A DNA stretch of 21,785 nucleotides, from assembly GCA_013204495.1 (NCBI GenBank), contig JABMNQ010000187.1:1-21785 (forward strand). Direction: 5' to 3'. The stretch is from Candidatus Pelagibacter sp. (lineage in GTDB: Bacteria; Pseudomonadota; Alphaproteobacteria; Pelagibacterales; Pelagibacteraceae). A model generated the notes under the pieces. That model was not told where the DNA came from, ran no database searches, and was given only the letters and a program-made list of their open reading frames with translations. The translations under genes and the position numbers were made by a program. The stretch's first letter is position 1, and the number at the start of each line of letters is the position of its first letter. This document shows positions 1 to 6,934 of the stretch, in pieces.

Positions 1-814
1 AGGCAAGTTTGGACCTGATGTCTGTCATATTAATTTACATAAAACATTTTGTATTCCGCATGGAGGGGGAGGTCCTGGTATGGGGCCAATAGCTTGTAAG
101 AAGCATTTAGAAATATTTTTACCAAAACATATAATCGTTAAAGATTGTGGCCCAGCAACAGGTATAGGTGCGGTTTCTGCTGCACCCTGGGGTAGCGCAA
201 GCATTTTATCCATATCTTGGATGTATATGAAAATGATGGGATCTGAAGGTTTAAAAAAGGCATCACAAGTTGCAATCTTAAATGCTAATTATATTGCTCA
301 TAAATTAGATCAAGCATTTCCGATATTGTATAAAGGAGAGCACGGTAATGTGGCCCACGAATGTATAATTGATATTAGACAAATAAAGAGTGAAACAGGA
401 ATAACCGAGGAAGATATAGCTAAAAGACTTATAGATTATGGTTTTCATGCACCAACAATGTCATGGCCTGTTGTGGGGACAATGATGATAGAACCTACAG
501 AAAGTGAAAGTCTAGAGGAAATTAACAGGTTTTGTGAAACACTAAAAAAAATTAAAGAAGAAATAAACAAAATAAAATCAGGAATATTTGATAAGTTAGA
601 CAATCCTTTAAAGAATGCGCCACATACGCACGTTGAATTAGTCGCAAATAAATGGGATCATAAGTATGAAAGAGAAGAGGCCGCTTATCCTTCAGAATTT
701 TTGAGAACATTTAAGTATTGGCCTCCAGTTGCAAGGGTAGATAATGTTTATGGAGATAAAAATTTATTTTGTACATGTCCATCAATGGATGAATACAAAG
801 ATACAGCTGCTTAA
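1..814 (+). CDS. gcvP: Glycine dehydrogenase (decarboxylating), P protein, C-terminal part
   Basis: This is the 3' end of the glycine cleavage P protein, the PLP enzyme that decarboxylates glycine and passes the aminomethyl group to lipoylated H protein. The reading frame is open from base 2, so the gene starts outside the window. About 270 residues are visible of a protein that is usually about 950. Near the left edge the frame reads [19 protein letters not shown], the hallmark PLP site of GcvP; the Schiff-base lysine is codon 41-43. An ATG at base 80 lies inside this conserved block and is not a real start. The C-terminal part ([17 protein letters not shown], later [16 protein letters not shown]) also matches the family. 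The stop is 12 bases before the next gene, which looks functionally unrelated. Identification is very secure. Confidence 0.97.
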   Translation, partial: GKFGPDVCHINLHKTFCIPHGGGGPGMGPIACKKHLEIFLPKHIIVKDCGPATGIGAVSAAPWGSASILSISWMYMKMMGSEGLKKASQVAILNANYIAHKLDQAFPILYKGEHGNVAHECIIDIRQIKSETGITEEDIAKRLIDYGFHAPTMSWPVVGTMMIEPTESESLEEINRFCETLKKIKEEINKIKSGIFDKLDNPLKNAPHTHVELVANKWDHKYEREEAAYPSEFLRTFKYWPPVARVDNVYGDKNLFCTCPSMDEYKDTAA

Positions 815-826
815 AAAATTATCACA

Positions 827-2071
827 ATGAAAATTGCCGTAGTTGGAGCTGGCATATCAGGATTGAGTGCAGCTTATTATTTGTCCAAAAAACATAAAGT
901 AGATTTATTTGAAAAAGAAAATCACTTTGGTGGTCACGCAAATACAATAAAAGTAGCTTATGATCATAATAAAGAAGTTGCAGTGGATATTGGCTTTATG
1001 GTTTTTAATAAAAATACCTATCCAAACTTAATTAACTTTTTTTCAGAAAATAAAATAGAGATTGAGAAAAGTGATATGTCATTCTCTGTGTCTGTAGTAG
1101 GTAGTGATTTAGAATATTGTGGCAAGGGGCTAAAGGGGATTTTTTCAAATAAAAAAAACATATTTAATCTAAAATTTATAAGAATGTTTTTTGAAATTAT
1201 CAGTTTTTACAAAAATTGCGAAAAAATAGAAAGTGAAAAAATAGAATCAAGAACATTAGGAAGTTACTTAAAAGAAATAAAAATATCAGATTATTTTATT
1301 AATTATCACATTATACCAATGGTGTCAGCAATCTGGTCAATGCCACCTTATGAAGCTACACAAATGCCATTAGCATTTTTTTTAAATTTTTTTAAAAATC
1401 ATGGACTTTTTAAAATAAAAGATAGACCACAATGGTATACAGTAATAAATCGAAGCAAAACTTATGTTGATAAAGTTATAAGTAAAATTAGTGGGGAACA
1501 TTTTAAAAATTATAATATAAATAAAATTGTTAGAAACGAAATGGGTGCTAAAATTTTTTATGGAGAAGAGAATGAGTTCTTTGATTATGACAAGGTAGTA
1601 ATTGCAACTCATGCAGATGAGACATTAAAAATAATTCATAATCCAACGTTAGATGAAGAGCTGATACTAAAAAATTTCAAATACAAGGATAATGAAGCAG
1701 TGATACATTTTGACGAAAGTATTATGCCTAAAAATAAAAAAGCATGGTGTTCTTGGAATTCGTCAATGAGTGTAGATAATATCAAAAAAGCATCAGTAAC
1801 ATATTGGTTAAATCAGCTACAAAATTTGAAAATTGATAGAAATATTTTTTTGACAATAAATCCATTTAGAGAAATACCTGCTGAAAAGATTTTCAAAAAA
1901 GTATCATTTACTCACCCTTATTACGATTCAGAAGCATTACTAAATCAGAGTAAGCTTCATAAGATTCAAAATAAAAAAAATATATTGTTTTGTGGAAGTT
2001 ATTTTGGCTATGGTTTTCATGAAGATGGAATAAAATCTTCAATTGAAATGCTAAAAATACTTAATGATTAA
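827..2071 (+). CDS. FAD/NAD(P)-binding amine-oxidase-like protein (COG2907 type)
   Basis: A 414-residue flavoprotein. The N-terminus has a dinucleotide-binding fold with VVGAGISGLSAAYYLSK (about residues 5-21), an acidic residue closing the second strand (LFEKE), and GGHANT, which is typical of the flavin amine oxidase/desaturase superfamily. The C-terminus (FCGSYFGYGFHEDGIKSS) has the usual FAD-contacting block. Annotation pipelines often call this family 'amine oxidase' or 'predicted NAD/FAD-binding protein'. Its tight linkage to DUF1365 and a fatty-acyl methyltransferase, with an 8-base overlap into the next gene (ATGATTAA), argues for action on membrane acyl chains such as desaturation or oxidation of a methylated chain, not on amines. 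In Rhodobacter-type bacteria, genes of these families take part in furan fatty acid formation (from memory). The exact reaction here is inferred. Confidence 0.85.
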   Translation: MKIAVVGAGISGLSAAYYLSKKHKVDLFEKENHFGGHANTIKVAYDHNKEVAVDIGFMVFNKNTYPNLINFFSENKIEIEKSDMSFSVSVVGSDLEYCGKGLKGIFSNKKNIFNLKFIRMFFEIISFYKNCEKIESEKIESRTLGSYLKEIKISDYFINYHIIPMVSAIWSMPPYEATQMPLAFFLNFFKNHGLFKIKDRPQWYTVINRSKTYVDKVISKISGEHFKNYNINKIVRNEMGAKIFYGEENEFFDYDKVVIATHADETLKIIHNPTLDEELILKNFKYKDNEAVIHFDESIMPKNKKAWCSWNSSMSVDNIKKASVTYWLNQLQNLKIDRNIFLTINPFREIPAEKIFKKVSFTHPYYDSEALLNQSKLHKIQNKKNILFCGSYFGYGFHEDGIKSSIEMLKILND

Positions 2072-2831
2072 AAATTCTTATATTTATACAGGCTCTGTAA
2101 TACACAAAAGATTTAAACCAAAAATACATAACTTTAGTTATAAAGTATTTTCATTACTTATTGATCTATCAGAATTAGATTTATTACATAAAAAATTAAA
2201 AATATTTTCATACAATAGATTTAATATTGTTAGTTTTTATAATAAAGACCATGGCCCAAGAGACGGAAGCTCAGTTGTAAGCTGGGTCAAAGACAACCTT
2301 AAAAAAAATAACTTAACATATAAGGATATTAAAATTAAACTTTTATGTTATCCAAGAATATTTGGTTACGTTTTTAATCCATTGAGTATTTTTTATGTTT
2401 ATGACAAACATTCAAACCTTATATCAATCATGTATGAAGTTAAAAATACATTTGGGGAACAACATGTTTATATTTTTAAAGCTAATAACAATGAAAGTTT
2501 AATACAACATGTATGTAAGAAAAAATTTCATGTCTCACCATTCATAGGAATGAGTAGTATTTATTTTTTTAGACTATTAAAACCAGGCAATAAAATTTCT
2601 ATAATAATTGACTTACAAGATACAGAAGGTAAAATTCTTTATGCGTCACAAGACGGCGTTAAAAGTGACCTAAATAACAAAACTTTAATAAAATCATATT
2701 TAAAACATCCATTAATGACATTTAAGATTATTTTAGCGATACATTTTGAGGCATTTAAATTGTGGACAAAAGGAATTAAGTTGATAAAAAAAAAAATTAC
2801 AACAAATAACAACATAACAATTGAAAATTAA
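2064..2831 (+). CDS. DUF1365 family protein
   Basis: A 255-residue DUF1365 protein. The N-terminus (YTGSVIHKRFKPKIHNFSYK) is the family signature, meaning a short strand followed by H-x-R-x3-P and FxY. The centre has the conserved block LLCYPRIFGYVFNPLSIFYVYD (about residues 93-114) and TFGEQHVY. No catalytic fold is established for this family. It is nearly always next to the FAD protein upstream and the methyltransferase downstream, and that order holds here: the start overlaps the previous gene by 8 bases and the stop is 2 bases before the next ATG. These overlaps suggest translational coupling and equal production of the three proteins. A role in acyl-chain modification is inferred from context only. 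Confidence 0.9.
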   Translation: MIKNSYIYTGSVIHKRFKPKIHNFSYKVFSLLIDLSELDLLHKKLKIFSYNRFNIVSFYNKDHGPRDGSSVVSWVKDNLKKNNLTYKDIKIKLLCYPRIFGYVFNPLSIFYVYDKHSNLISIMYEVKNTFGEQHVYIFKANNNESLIQHVCKKKFHVSPFIGMSSIYFFRLLKPGNKISIIIDLQDTEGKILYASQDGVKSDLNNKTLIKSYLKHPLMTFKIILAIHFEAFKLWTKGIKLIKKKITTNNNITIEN

Positions 2832-2833
2832 TA

Positions 2834-4009
2834 ATGCTTTATAAAACTTCTGATTTAATCGTATTTACCGCATTAAAGAATATCGAACATGGATACCTTG
2901 AGATTACAAAAGTCAACGGAGAGATTTTAAAATTTGGAAATCCAAATGATAGTTTAAAAGTTTCTTTACAGATTAAAGATGAAAGCCTTACTTATAATTT
3001 AATTAAAAATGGAAGTGTAGGCCTAGGAGAATCTTATATGAAAGATTTTTTTACTACAAATAATCTTTCTGATTTGATTGAGCTAACTGCCAAAAATATA
3101 AAGATTATTTATAAGTTTTCTGGTATTTTAGATTTGCCATTTTTTAATTTTATTAAAAATAAAATTATTAAAAATACAAAAAAAAGAAGTAAAAAAAACA
3201 TAGCCAAACATTATGACCTAGGTAATGATTTTTTTTCATTATGGCTTGATAAAACGTTGACATATTCTAGCGCTATATTTGAAGATCCAGAACAAGATCT
3301 TTTTAATGCTCAGAATAATAAATATCACAAATTGGTTGATCTATTAAGACCATCTGCCGGAAGTAAAATTTTAGAAATCGGATGTGGTTGGGGAGGTTTT
3401 GCCGAGTATATAGGCACCAATTACGATGTTAAATTAGATTGTATTACCATTTCTCAAAAACAATTTGAGTTTGCCAAAGAAAGAATTCACAAATGTGGTC
3501 TTAATGAAAAAGTGAATATTGAATTAAAAGATTTCAGAGATCTAAATAATAAATATGATCATATTGCATCTATTGAAATGATAGAGGCCGTAGGACAAAA
3601 TTATTTAGATAGTTATTTTAATACAATTAAGAAAAATTTAATACCATCAGGCACAGTGGGGATTCAAGCTATAACCATTGATAACACCTTATTTGATAGG
3701 TACAAAAACAAACAAGACTTCATCCAGAAATATATTTTCCCTGGAGGATTTTTGCCTTCTAGAAATGAATTGCAAACCCATGTTAATAGTAATGGTTTAA
3801 AATTTAATGAATATAACTCATATGCCAATCATTATTCAGATACTTTAATTATTTGGAGGGAGTTATTTAATAAAAAATGGGATTTAATTAAAGAACAAGG
3901 TTTTGATTTAACATTTAAAAGAATGTGGGAATTCTATCTTTCATATTGTGAAGCTGGATTTAAATCAAAAAATATTGATTTAATTCAATTTTCATTACAA
4001 AATAAATAA
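2834..4009 (+). CDS. Cyclopropane-fatty-acyl-phospholipid synthase-like SAM methyltransferase
   Basis: A 391-residue methyltransferase of the COG2230 family, which adds a methylene or methyl group from SAM to the double bond of phospholipid acyl chains. Visible landmarks are AKHYDLGNDFFSLWLDKTLTY (about 124-144), SAM motif I ILEIGCGWGGFAEY (179-192), MIEAVGQNYLDSYF (249-262), IFPGGFLPS (301-309) and NHYSDTLIIW (332-341). The acidic residue of the bicarbonate site (E251) and the late tyrosine (Y334) are kept. The canonical cysteine of YSCA is serine (S146), and the histidine of LLHTI is alanine (A279, in QAIT). This fits the subgroup found beside amine-oxidase-like and DUF1365 genes, so the product may be a methylated rather than a cyclopropane chain. 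A plain CFA synthase remains possible. Confidence 0.9.
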   Translation: MLYKTSDLIVFTALKNIEHGYLEITKVNGEILKFGNPNDSLKVSLQIKDESLTYNLIKNGSVGLGESYMKDFFTTNNLSDLIELTAKNIKIIYKFSGILDLPFFNFIKNKIIKNTKKRSKKNIAKHYDLGNDFFSLWLDKTLTYSSAIFEDPEQDLFNAQNNKYHKLVDLLRPSAGSKILEIGCGWGGFAEYIGTNYDVKLDCITISQKQFEFAKERIHKCGLNEKVNIELKDFRDLNNKYDHIASIEMIEAVGQNYLDSYFNTIKKNLIPSGTVGIQAITIDNTLFDRYKNKQDFIQKYIFPGGFLPSRNELQTHVNSNGLKFNEYNSYANHYSDTLIIWRELFNKKWDLIKEQGFDLTFKRMWEFYLSYCEAGFKSKNIDLIQFSLQNK

Positions 4010-4013
4010 TAAC

Positions 4014-4020
4014 AAGGAGA
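4014..4020 (+). promoter_or_regulatory. Shine-Dalgarno site of the DUF3833 gene
   Basis: AAGGAGA lies a few bases upstream of the ATG at 4024. It is one of the few strong ribosome-binding sites in the window and supports that start. Confidence 0.6.
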
Positions 4021-4023
4021 AAT

Positions 4024-4572
4024 ATGTCAAAACTAAAAATATCTACATTAACAATATCAATAATTACTTTATTCTTTACCGTTAGTTGTATAAATAACAA
4101 TTCGATGAAACCAATAGATTTTAAAAATACCGAACCATCAATAACGATAGAAGAATATTTTAATGGTCCTGTTAAAGCCTGGGGTTTATTGCAAGATAGA
4201 GGCGGTAAAGTAACAAGACAATTTAAAGCAGATATGTTTGGAAGCTTTGAGGGTGACATATTAACTCTTAAAGAGGACTTTTATTGGACTGACGGTGAAA
4301 AGCAAAATCGAATATGGAAAATAAAAAAAATCGACCAAAATTATTATGAAGGATCTGCACCAGATGTTGTGGGAACTGCCAAAGGCTTTCAATATGGATC
4401 TGCTTTTAAATTTGAATATGATTTAATGGTTCCATTTAAAGGAAAAGATATCAAAATCTCATTTGATGATTGGATTTTCAAACAAGATAACGAGGTTGCT
4501 ATTAATAGAGCTACATTAACAAAGTTTGGATTTAAAGTGGGTGAATTGACTGTTTTTTTTAAAAAGAATTAG
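4024..4572 (+). CDS. DUF3833 family putative lipoprotein
   Basis: A 182-residue exported protein. The N-terminus has lysines, then a hydrophobic stretch (about residues 9-20), then TVSC with cysteine 22. This looks like a lipobox, although -3 is threonine instead of leucine, so lipidation is probable but not certain. The body contains FNGPVKAWGLLQDRGGKVTRQF and later GFQYGSAFKFEYDLMVP, which I recognise as DUF3833. Members sit beside CFA-like methyltransferases, amine-oxidase-like proteins and SDRs in many proteobacteria, and have no assigned biochemical function. It lies 14 bases after the methyltransferase, so it is probably the last gene of that operon. Its stop overlaps the stop of the convergent SDR gene. 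A role at the envelope in the same lipid modification is inferred. Confidence 0.85.
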   Translation: MSKLKISTLTISIITLFFTVSCINNNSMKPIDFKNTEPSITIEEYFNGPVKAWGLLQDRGGKVTRQFKADMFGSFEGDILTLKEDFYWTDGEKQNRIWKIKKIDQNYYEGSAPDVVGTAKGFQYGSAFKFEYDLMVPFKGKDIKISFDDWIFKQDNEVAINRATLTKFGFKVGELTVFFKKN

Positions 4573-5330
4573 TAGTCAATTTTTTTCATTCCTTTTTCAA
4601 CTAATTTAAAATACCAGCTACTTGGAAGTATTCTTAAAATTTTCATCATAAAAGTAAATGCTTTTGGAAAATGGATTTCAAATCCTTTATTTTTAATTAA
4701 ACCATTATAGATTTGGTCTGCTGCAAATTCAGGTGATTTTATCATAGGCATAGGAAAATCATTCTGATCTGTCATTGGAGTTTTTATGAACCCTGGGCTT
4801 ATTAGTGACACACGTACATTTATTCTTTTCATTTCAAAGTGTAAACTTTCTGTAAAACTCGTAAGTGCAGATTTTGAAGCGCAATAAGCTCCAGCTGCAG
4901 GTAATCCTCTATAACCAGCAACTGAAGAAATGATGGAAATTTGACCACTTTTTTTAGCATTAAAATAGCCGTAAATAGAATTGATAGAATTCATTGTACC
5001 AAAATAGTTTACTTCCATAATTTTTCTTATTTTAACCAAATTAAAATATTTTTCAGATTTTGGGTCGTGTATTCCCGTGCCAAACACACAAATCTCAATA
5101 TTTTCAAATTTTTTTATAATATTATCAAAAACAGTTTTACATTGTTCAGAGTTTGTAACATCTAAAGGAAATGAATGAATATTTTCATTTTCGTTATGCA
5201 ATTCTTGTAATAAATTTTCACGTCTCGCAGAAGCCGCAACCATCCAGCCATTGTTGGAAAATTTTAGAGCCAATGATCTGCCAATTCCGCTACTTGCACC
5301 AGTTATCCAAATTACTTTTTTATCATTCAT
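4569..5330 (-). CDS. Short-chain dehydrogenase/reductase (SDR)
   Basis: A 253-residue classical SDR. The N-terminus reads VIWITGASSGIGRSLALKF (TGxxxGxG cofactor loop, about residues 5-23), followed by SARRE, whose arginines suggest NADP(H). The active site is ISIISSVAGYRGLPAAGAYCASKSA (about 132-156), which gives the Ser, Tyr and Lys of the catalytic set, and SLISPGFIKTPMT follows as expected. The C-terminus is mildly hydrophobic and basic, which would fit loose membrane contact. The substrate cannot be read from sequence. The gene is convergent with the DUF3833 gene (overlapping stops) and divergent from the TspO gene. SDRs accompany this lipid cluster in other alphaproteobacteria, so a lipid or aldehyde substrate is a reasonable guess. 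Confidence 0.9.
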   Translation of the reverse strand: MNDKKVIWITGASSGIGRSLALKFSNNGWMVAASARRENLLQELHNENENIHSFPLDVTNSEQCKTVFDNIIKKFENIEICVFGTGIHDPKSEKYFNLVKIRKIMEVNYFGTMNSINSIYGYFNAKKSGQISIISSVAGYRGLPAAGAYCASKSALTSFTESLHFEMKRINVRVSLISPGFIKTPMTDQNDFPMPMIKSPEFAADQIYNGLIKNKGFEIHFPKAFTFMMKILRILPSSWYFKLVEKGMKKIDY

Positions 5331-5351
5331 TAAGTGATGTATAATGAGTTT

Positions 5352-5819
5352 ATGTTAAAAAACAAATTATTATCATTTTTACTTTTTGTAATAATTACTT
5401 ATTCTGCATCTTTAATTGGAGGTTTGGCTACTATAAATTTTAAAGAACCTTGGTACTCAATGTTAGTGATGCCATCATACAATCCTCCTGATTGGGTTTT
5501 TGCACCCGTGTGGACTACTCTTTATTTATTTATGACAATTGCTATTTGGAAATTCTGGCACAGTAAAAATAGAGATATAGATACAATTTATATTTATATT
5601 GTTCATTTAATTTTTAATACAACTTGGAGTATAGTTTTCTTTGTTTTTCATAAAATTTTCTTGGCATTACTAATTTTGATTATTTTAATAGCCTTAATAA
5701 TTATATTAATGCAAAGATTTAATAAAATAAATTTAATAAGTTATTACCTAATGATTCCTTATTTACTTTGGTGCTTTTACGCATTAATTCTTAACTTGAG
5801 TTTATTTATTTTAAATTAA
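5352..5819 (+). CDS. tspO: TspO/MBR family tryptophan-rich membrane protein
   Basis: A five-helix membrane protein of the TspO/peripheral benzodiazepine receptor family, which binds tetrapyrroles and in Rhodobacter modulates photosynthesis and stress genes. Family features are SLIGGLAT at the end of helix 1, PWYSMLVMPSYNPPDWVFAPVWTTLYLFM (conserved Pro, Trp and PVW), and the Trp in FNTTWS; further hydrophobic helices follow. Three in-frame starts exist: GTG 5334, ATG 5337 and ATG 5352. I chose 5352 (155 residues) because it gives the usual short leader before helix 1 and leaves 21 bases to the divergent SDR start. The longer forms leave only 3-6 bases. No clear ribosome-binding site settles the choice. 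The stop is 2 bases before the next gene. Confidence 0.88.
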   Translation: MLKNKLLSFLLFVIITYSASLIGGLATINFKEPWYSMLVMPSYNPPDWVFAPVWTTLYLFMTIAIWKFWHSKNRDIDTIYIYIVHLIFNTTWSIVFFVFHKIFLALLILIILIALIIILMQRFNKINLISYYLMIPYLLWCFYALILNLSLFILN

Positions 5820-5821
5820 TT

Positions 5822-6925
5822 ATGGATGATGTTGTAATAATCGGAGGAGGTATTATTGGAGTAGCAACTGCTTATTTTTTATCTAAAGAAGGTCGAAAAG
5901 TTAAAGTTATCGAGAAAGACCCAACATATAAAGAGGCTTCATTTCCATTGTCATTAGGTGGTTTTAGAAGACAATTTTTTCAAAAAGAAAATATATTACT
6001 AGGAAAATTTGCAAGAGATTTTATTTTTCAAATACCTGAATTACTTAAAACTAAAATAAATCCAAATCCCACTGCTAGTATAGTTCCAAATGGTTACTTG
6101 TTAATGTTTGGGCCTGAACATGCAGAGCAACAATATAGAGCCTTGGAAAATCATAAAGAGTGTGATGCTGGAACAAAAAATATTAAAGGATCAGAGTTAT
6201 CCAAAATTTTCCCTTATATTAATGACGAAGGTATAGAAACTGCTACATATACAGATGATAAGAGTGAGGGTTGGATTGACCCTTTTATGTTTCATAGCGC
6301 TTTAAAAAGTAAGGCAACAGAACTTGGAGCTGAATTTATTAAGGGAGAGGTAAAAGATATATCGGAAATTAATGCTAATATAATTATCTCTGCGGCAGGC
6401 TGCTGGACTAAAAAAATATTGAATGATATTCCTGTTGTTCCTCAAAAACACACTGTTTTTAGAGTTAAATGCCCAACATATATATCGGAAATGCCTTTAT
6501 CAGCCGATTTAACAACTGGTGTTTATTGGAGACCAGAGGGTAAAGAGTATTTAGCTGGTTCTCCAAAGTCTACTTTTGACGCAACAAATCTTGAACCTGC
6601 CTGGGATGACTTCGAAGAGTTGGTATGGCCCGCACTTGCAAAAAGAATTCCAATGTTTGAAGAGCTCAAATTAACGGGTGCTTGGGCAGGATTTTATGAT
6701 CATAACCAACTAGACAGCAATGCTATTGTTGGTAAGCACCCTAAATATGAAAATGTATATATGGCTTCGGGTTTCACAGGAAGAGGATTGCAGCAAGCAC
6801 CTGGCATTGGTAGGGCTTTAACAGAGCTTATAACAACAGGCTCTTATCAAACTATAGATGTAAGTGCCTTTAATGTTGAAAGAATATTTAGCAAAGAAGC
6901 TAGACCAGAACCTTACGTATTATAA
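5822..6925 (+). CDS. FAD-dependent oxidoreductase, DadA/FOXRED1-like (DAO family)
   Basis: A 367-residue flavoprotein of the D-amino acid oxidase/sarcosine oxidase superfamily (COG0665). The Rossmann motif is VVIIGGGIIGVATAYFLSKEG (residues 4-24), with a Glu ending strand 2 (VIEKD). SLGGFRRQFFQKENILLGKF (about 44-63) closely follows the pattern I remember for FOXRED1-like proteins. The C-terminus has MASGFTGRGLQQAPGIGRALTEL, the conserved FAD-binding block. Superfamily members oxidise secondary or tertiary amines such as sarcosine, dimethylglycine or proline, or D-amino acids. The substrate here cannot be fixed from sequence. Glycine-, sarcosine- and formate-related genes in the window make an N-methylated amino acid attractive, but this is inference. 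It is 2 bases downstream of tspO and convergent with selO. Confidence 0.85.
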   Translation: MDDVVIIGGGIIGVATAYFLSKEGRKVKVIEKDPTYKEASFPLSLGGFRRQFFQKENILLGKFARDFIFQIPELLKTKINPNPTASIVPNGYLLMFGPEHAEQQYRALENHKECDAGTKNIKGSELSKIFPYINDEGIETATYTDDKSEGWIDPFMFHSALKSKATELGAEFIKGEVKDISEINANIIISAAGCWTKKILNDIPVVPQKHTVFRVKCPTYISEMPLSADLTTGVYWRPEGKEYLAGSPKSTFDATNLEPAWDDFEELVWPALAKRIPMFEELKLTGAWAGFYDHNQLDSNAIVGKHPKYENVYMASGFTGRGLQQAPGIGRALTELITTGSYQTIDVSAFNVERIFSKEARPEPYVL

Positions 6926-6934
6926 CGTATTATG
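6915..6934. repeat. 10-base tandem duplication at the convergent gene ends
   Basis: ACGTATTATA is followed directly by ACGTATTATG, two 10-base units with one mismatch. The pair covers the TAA stop of the FAD oxidoreductase (6923-6925) and the reverse-strand stop of selO (6930-6932). It is probably a small replication-slippage duplication. Confidence 0.6.

Noticed and set aside
80..82. ATG as start of a short 244-residue gene
   Set aside because: The frame is open to the window edge and the ATG is in the middle of the GcvP PLP motif (GGGGPGMGP).
25..213. Minus-strand open frame opposite gcvP
   Set aside because: It lies over the highly conserved PLP-site region of GcvP and its translation is low-complexity and proline-rich; it is an antisense shadow.
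827..2071. Monoamine oxidase or phytoene desaturase
   Set aside because: Only the FAD-binding parts agree; the partners are DUF1365 and a fatty-acyl methyltransferase, and no carotenoid genes are nearby.
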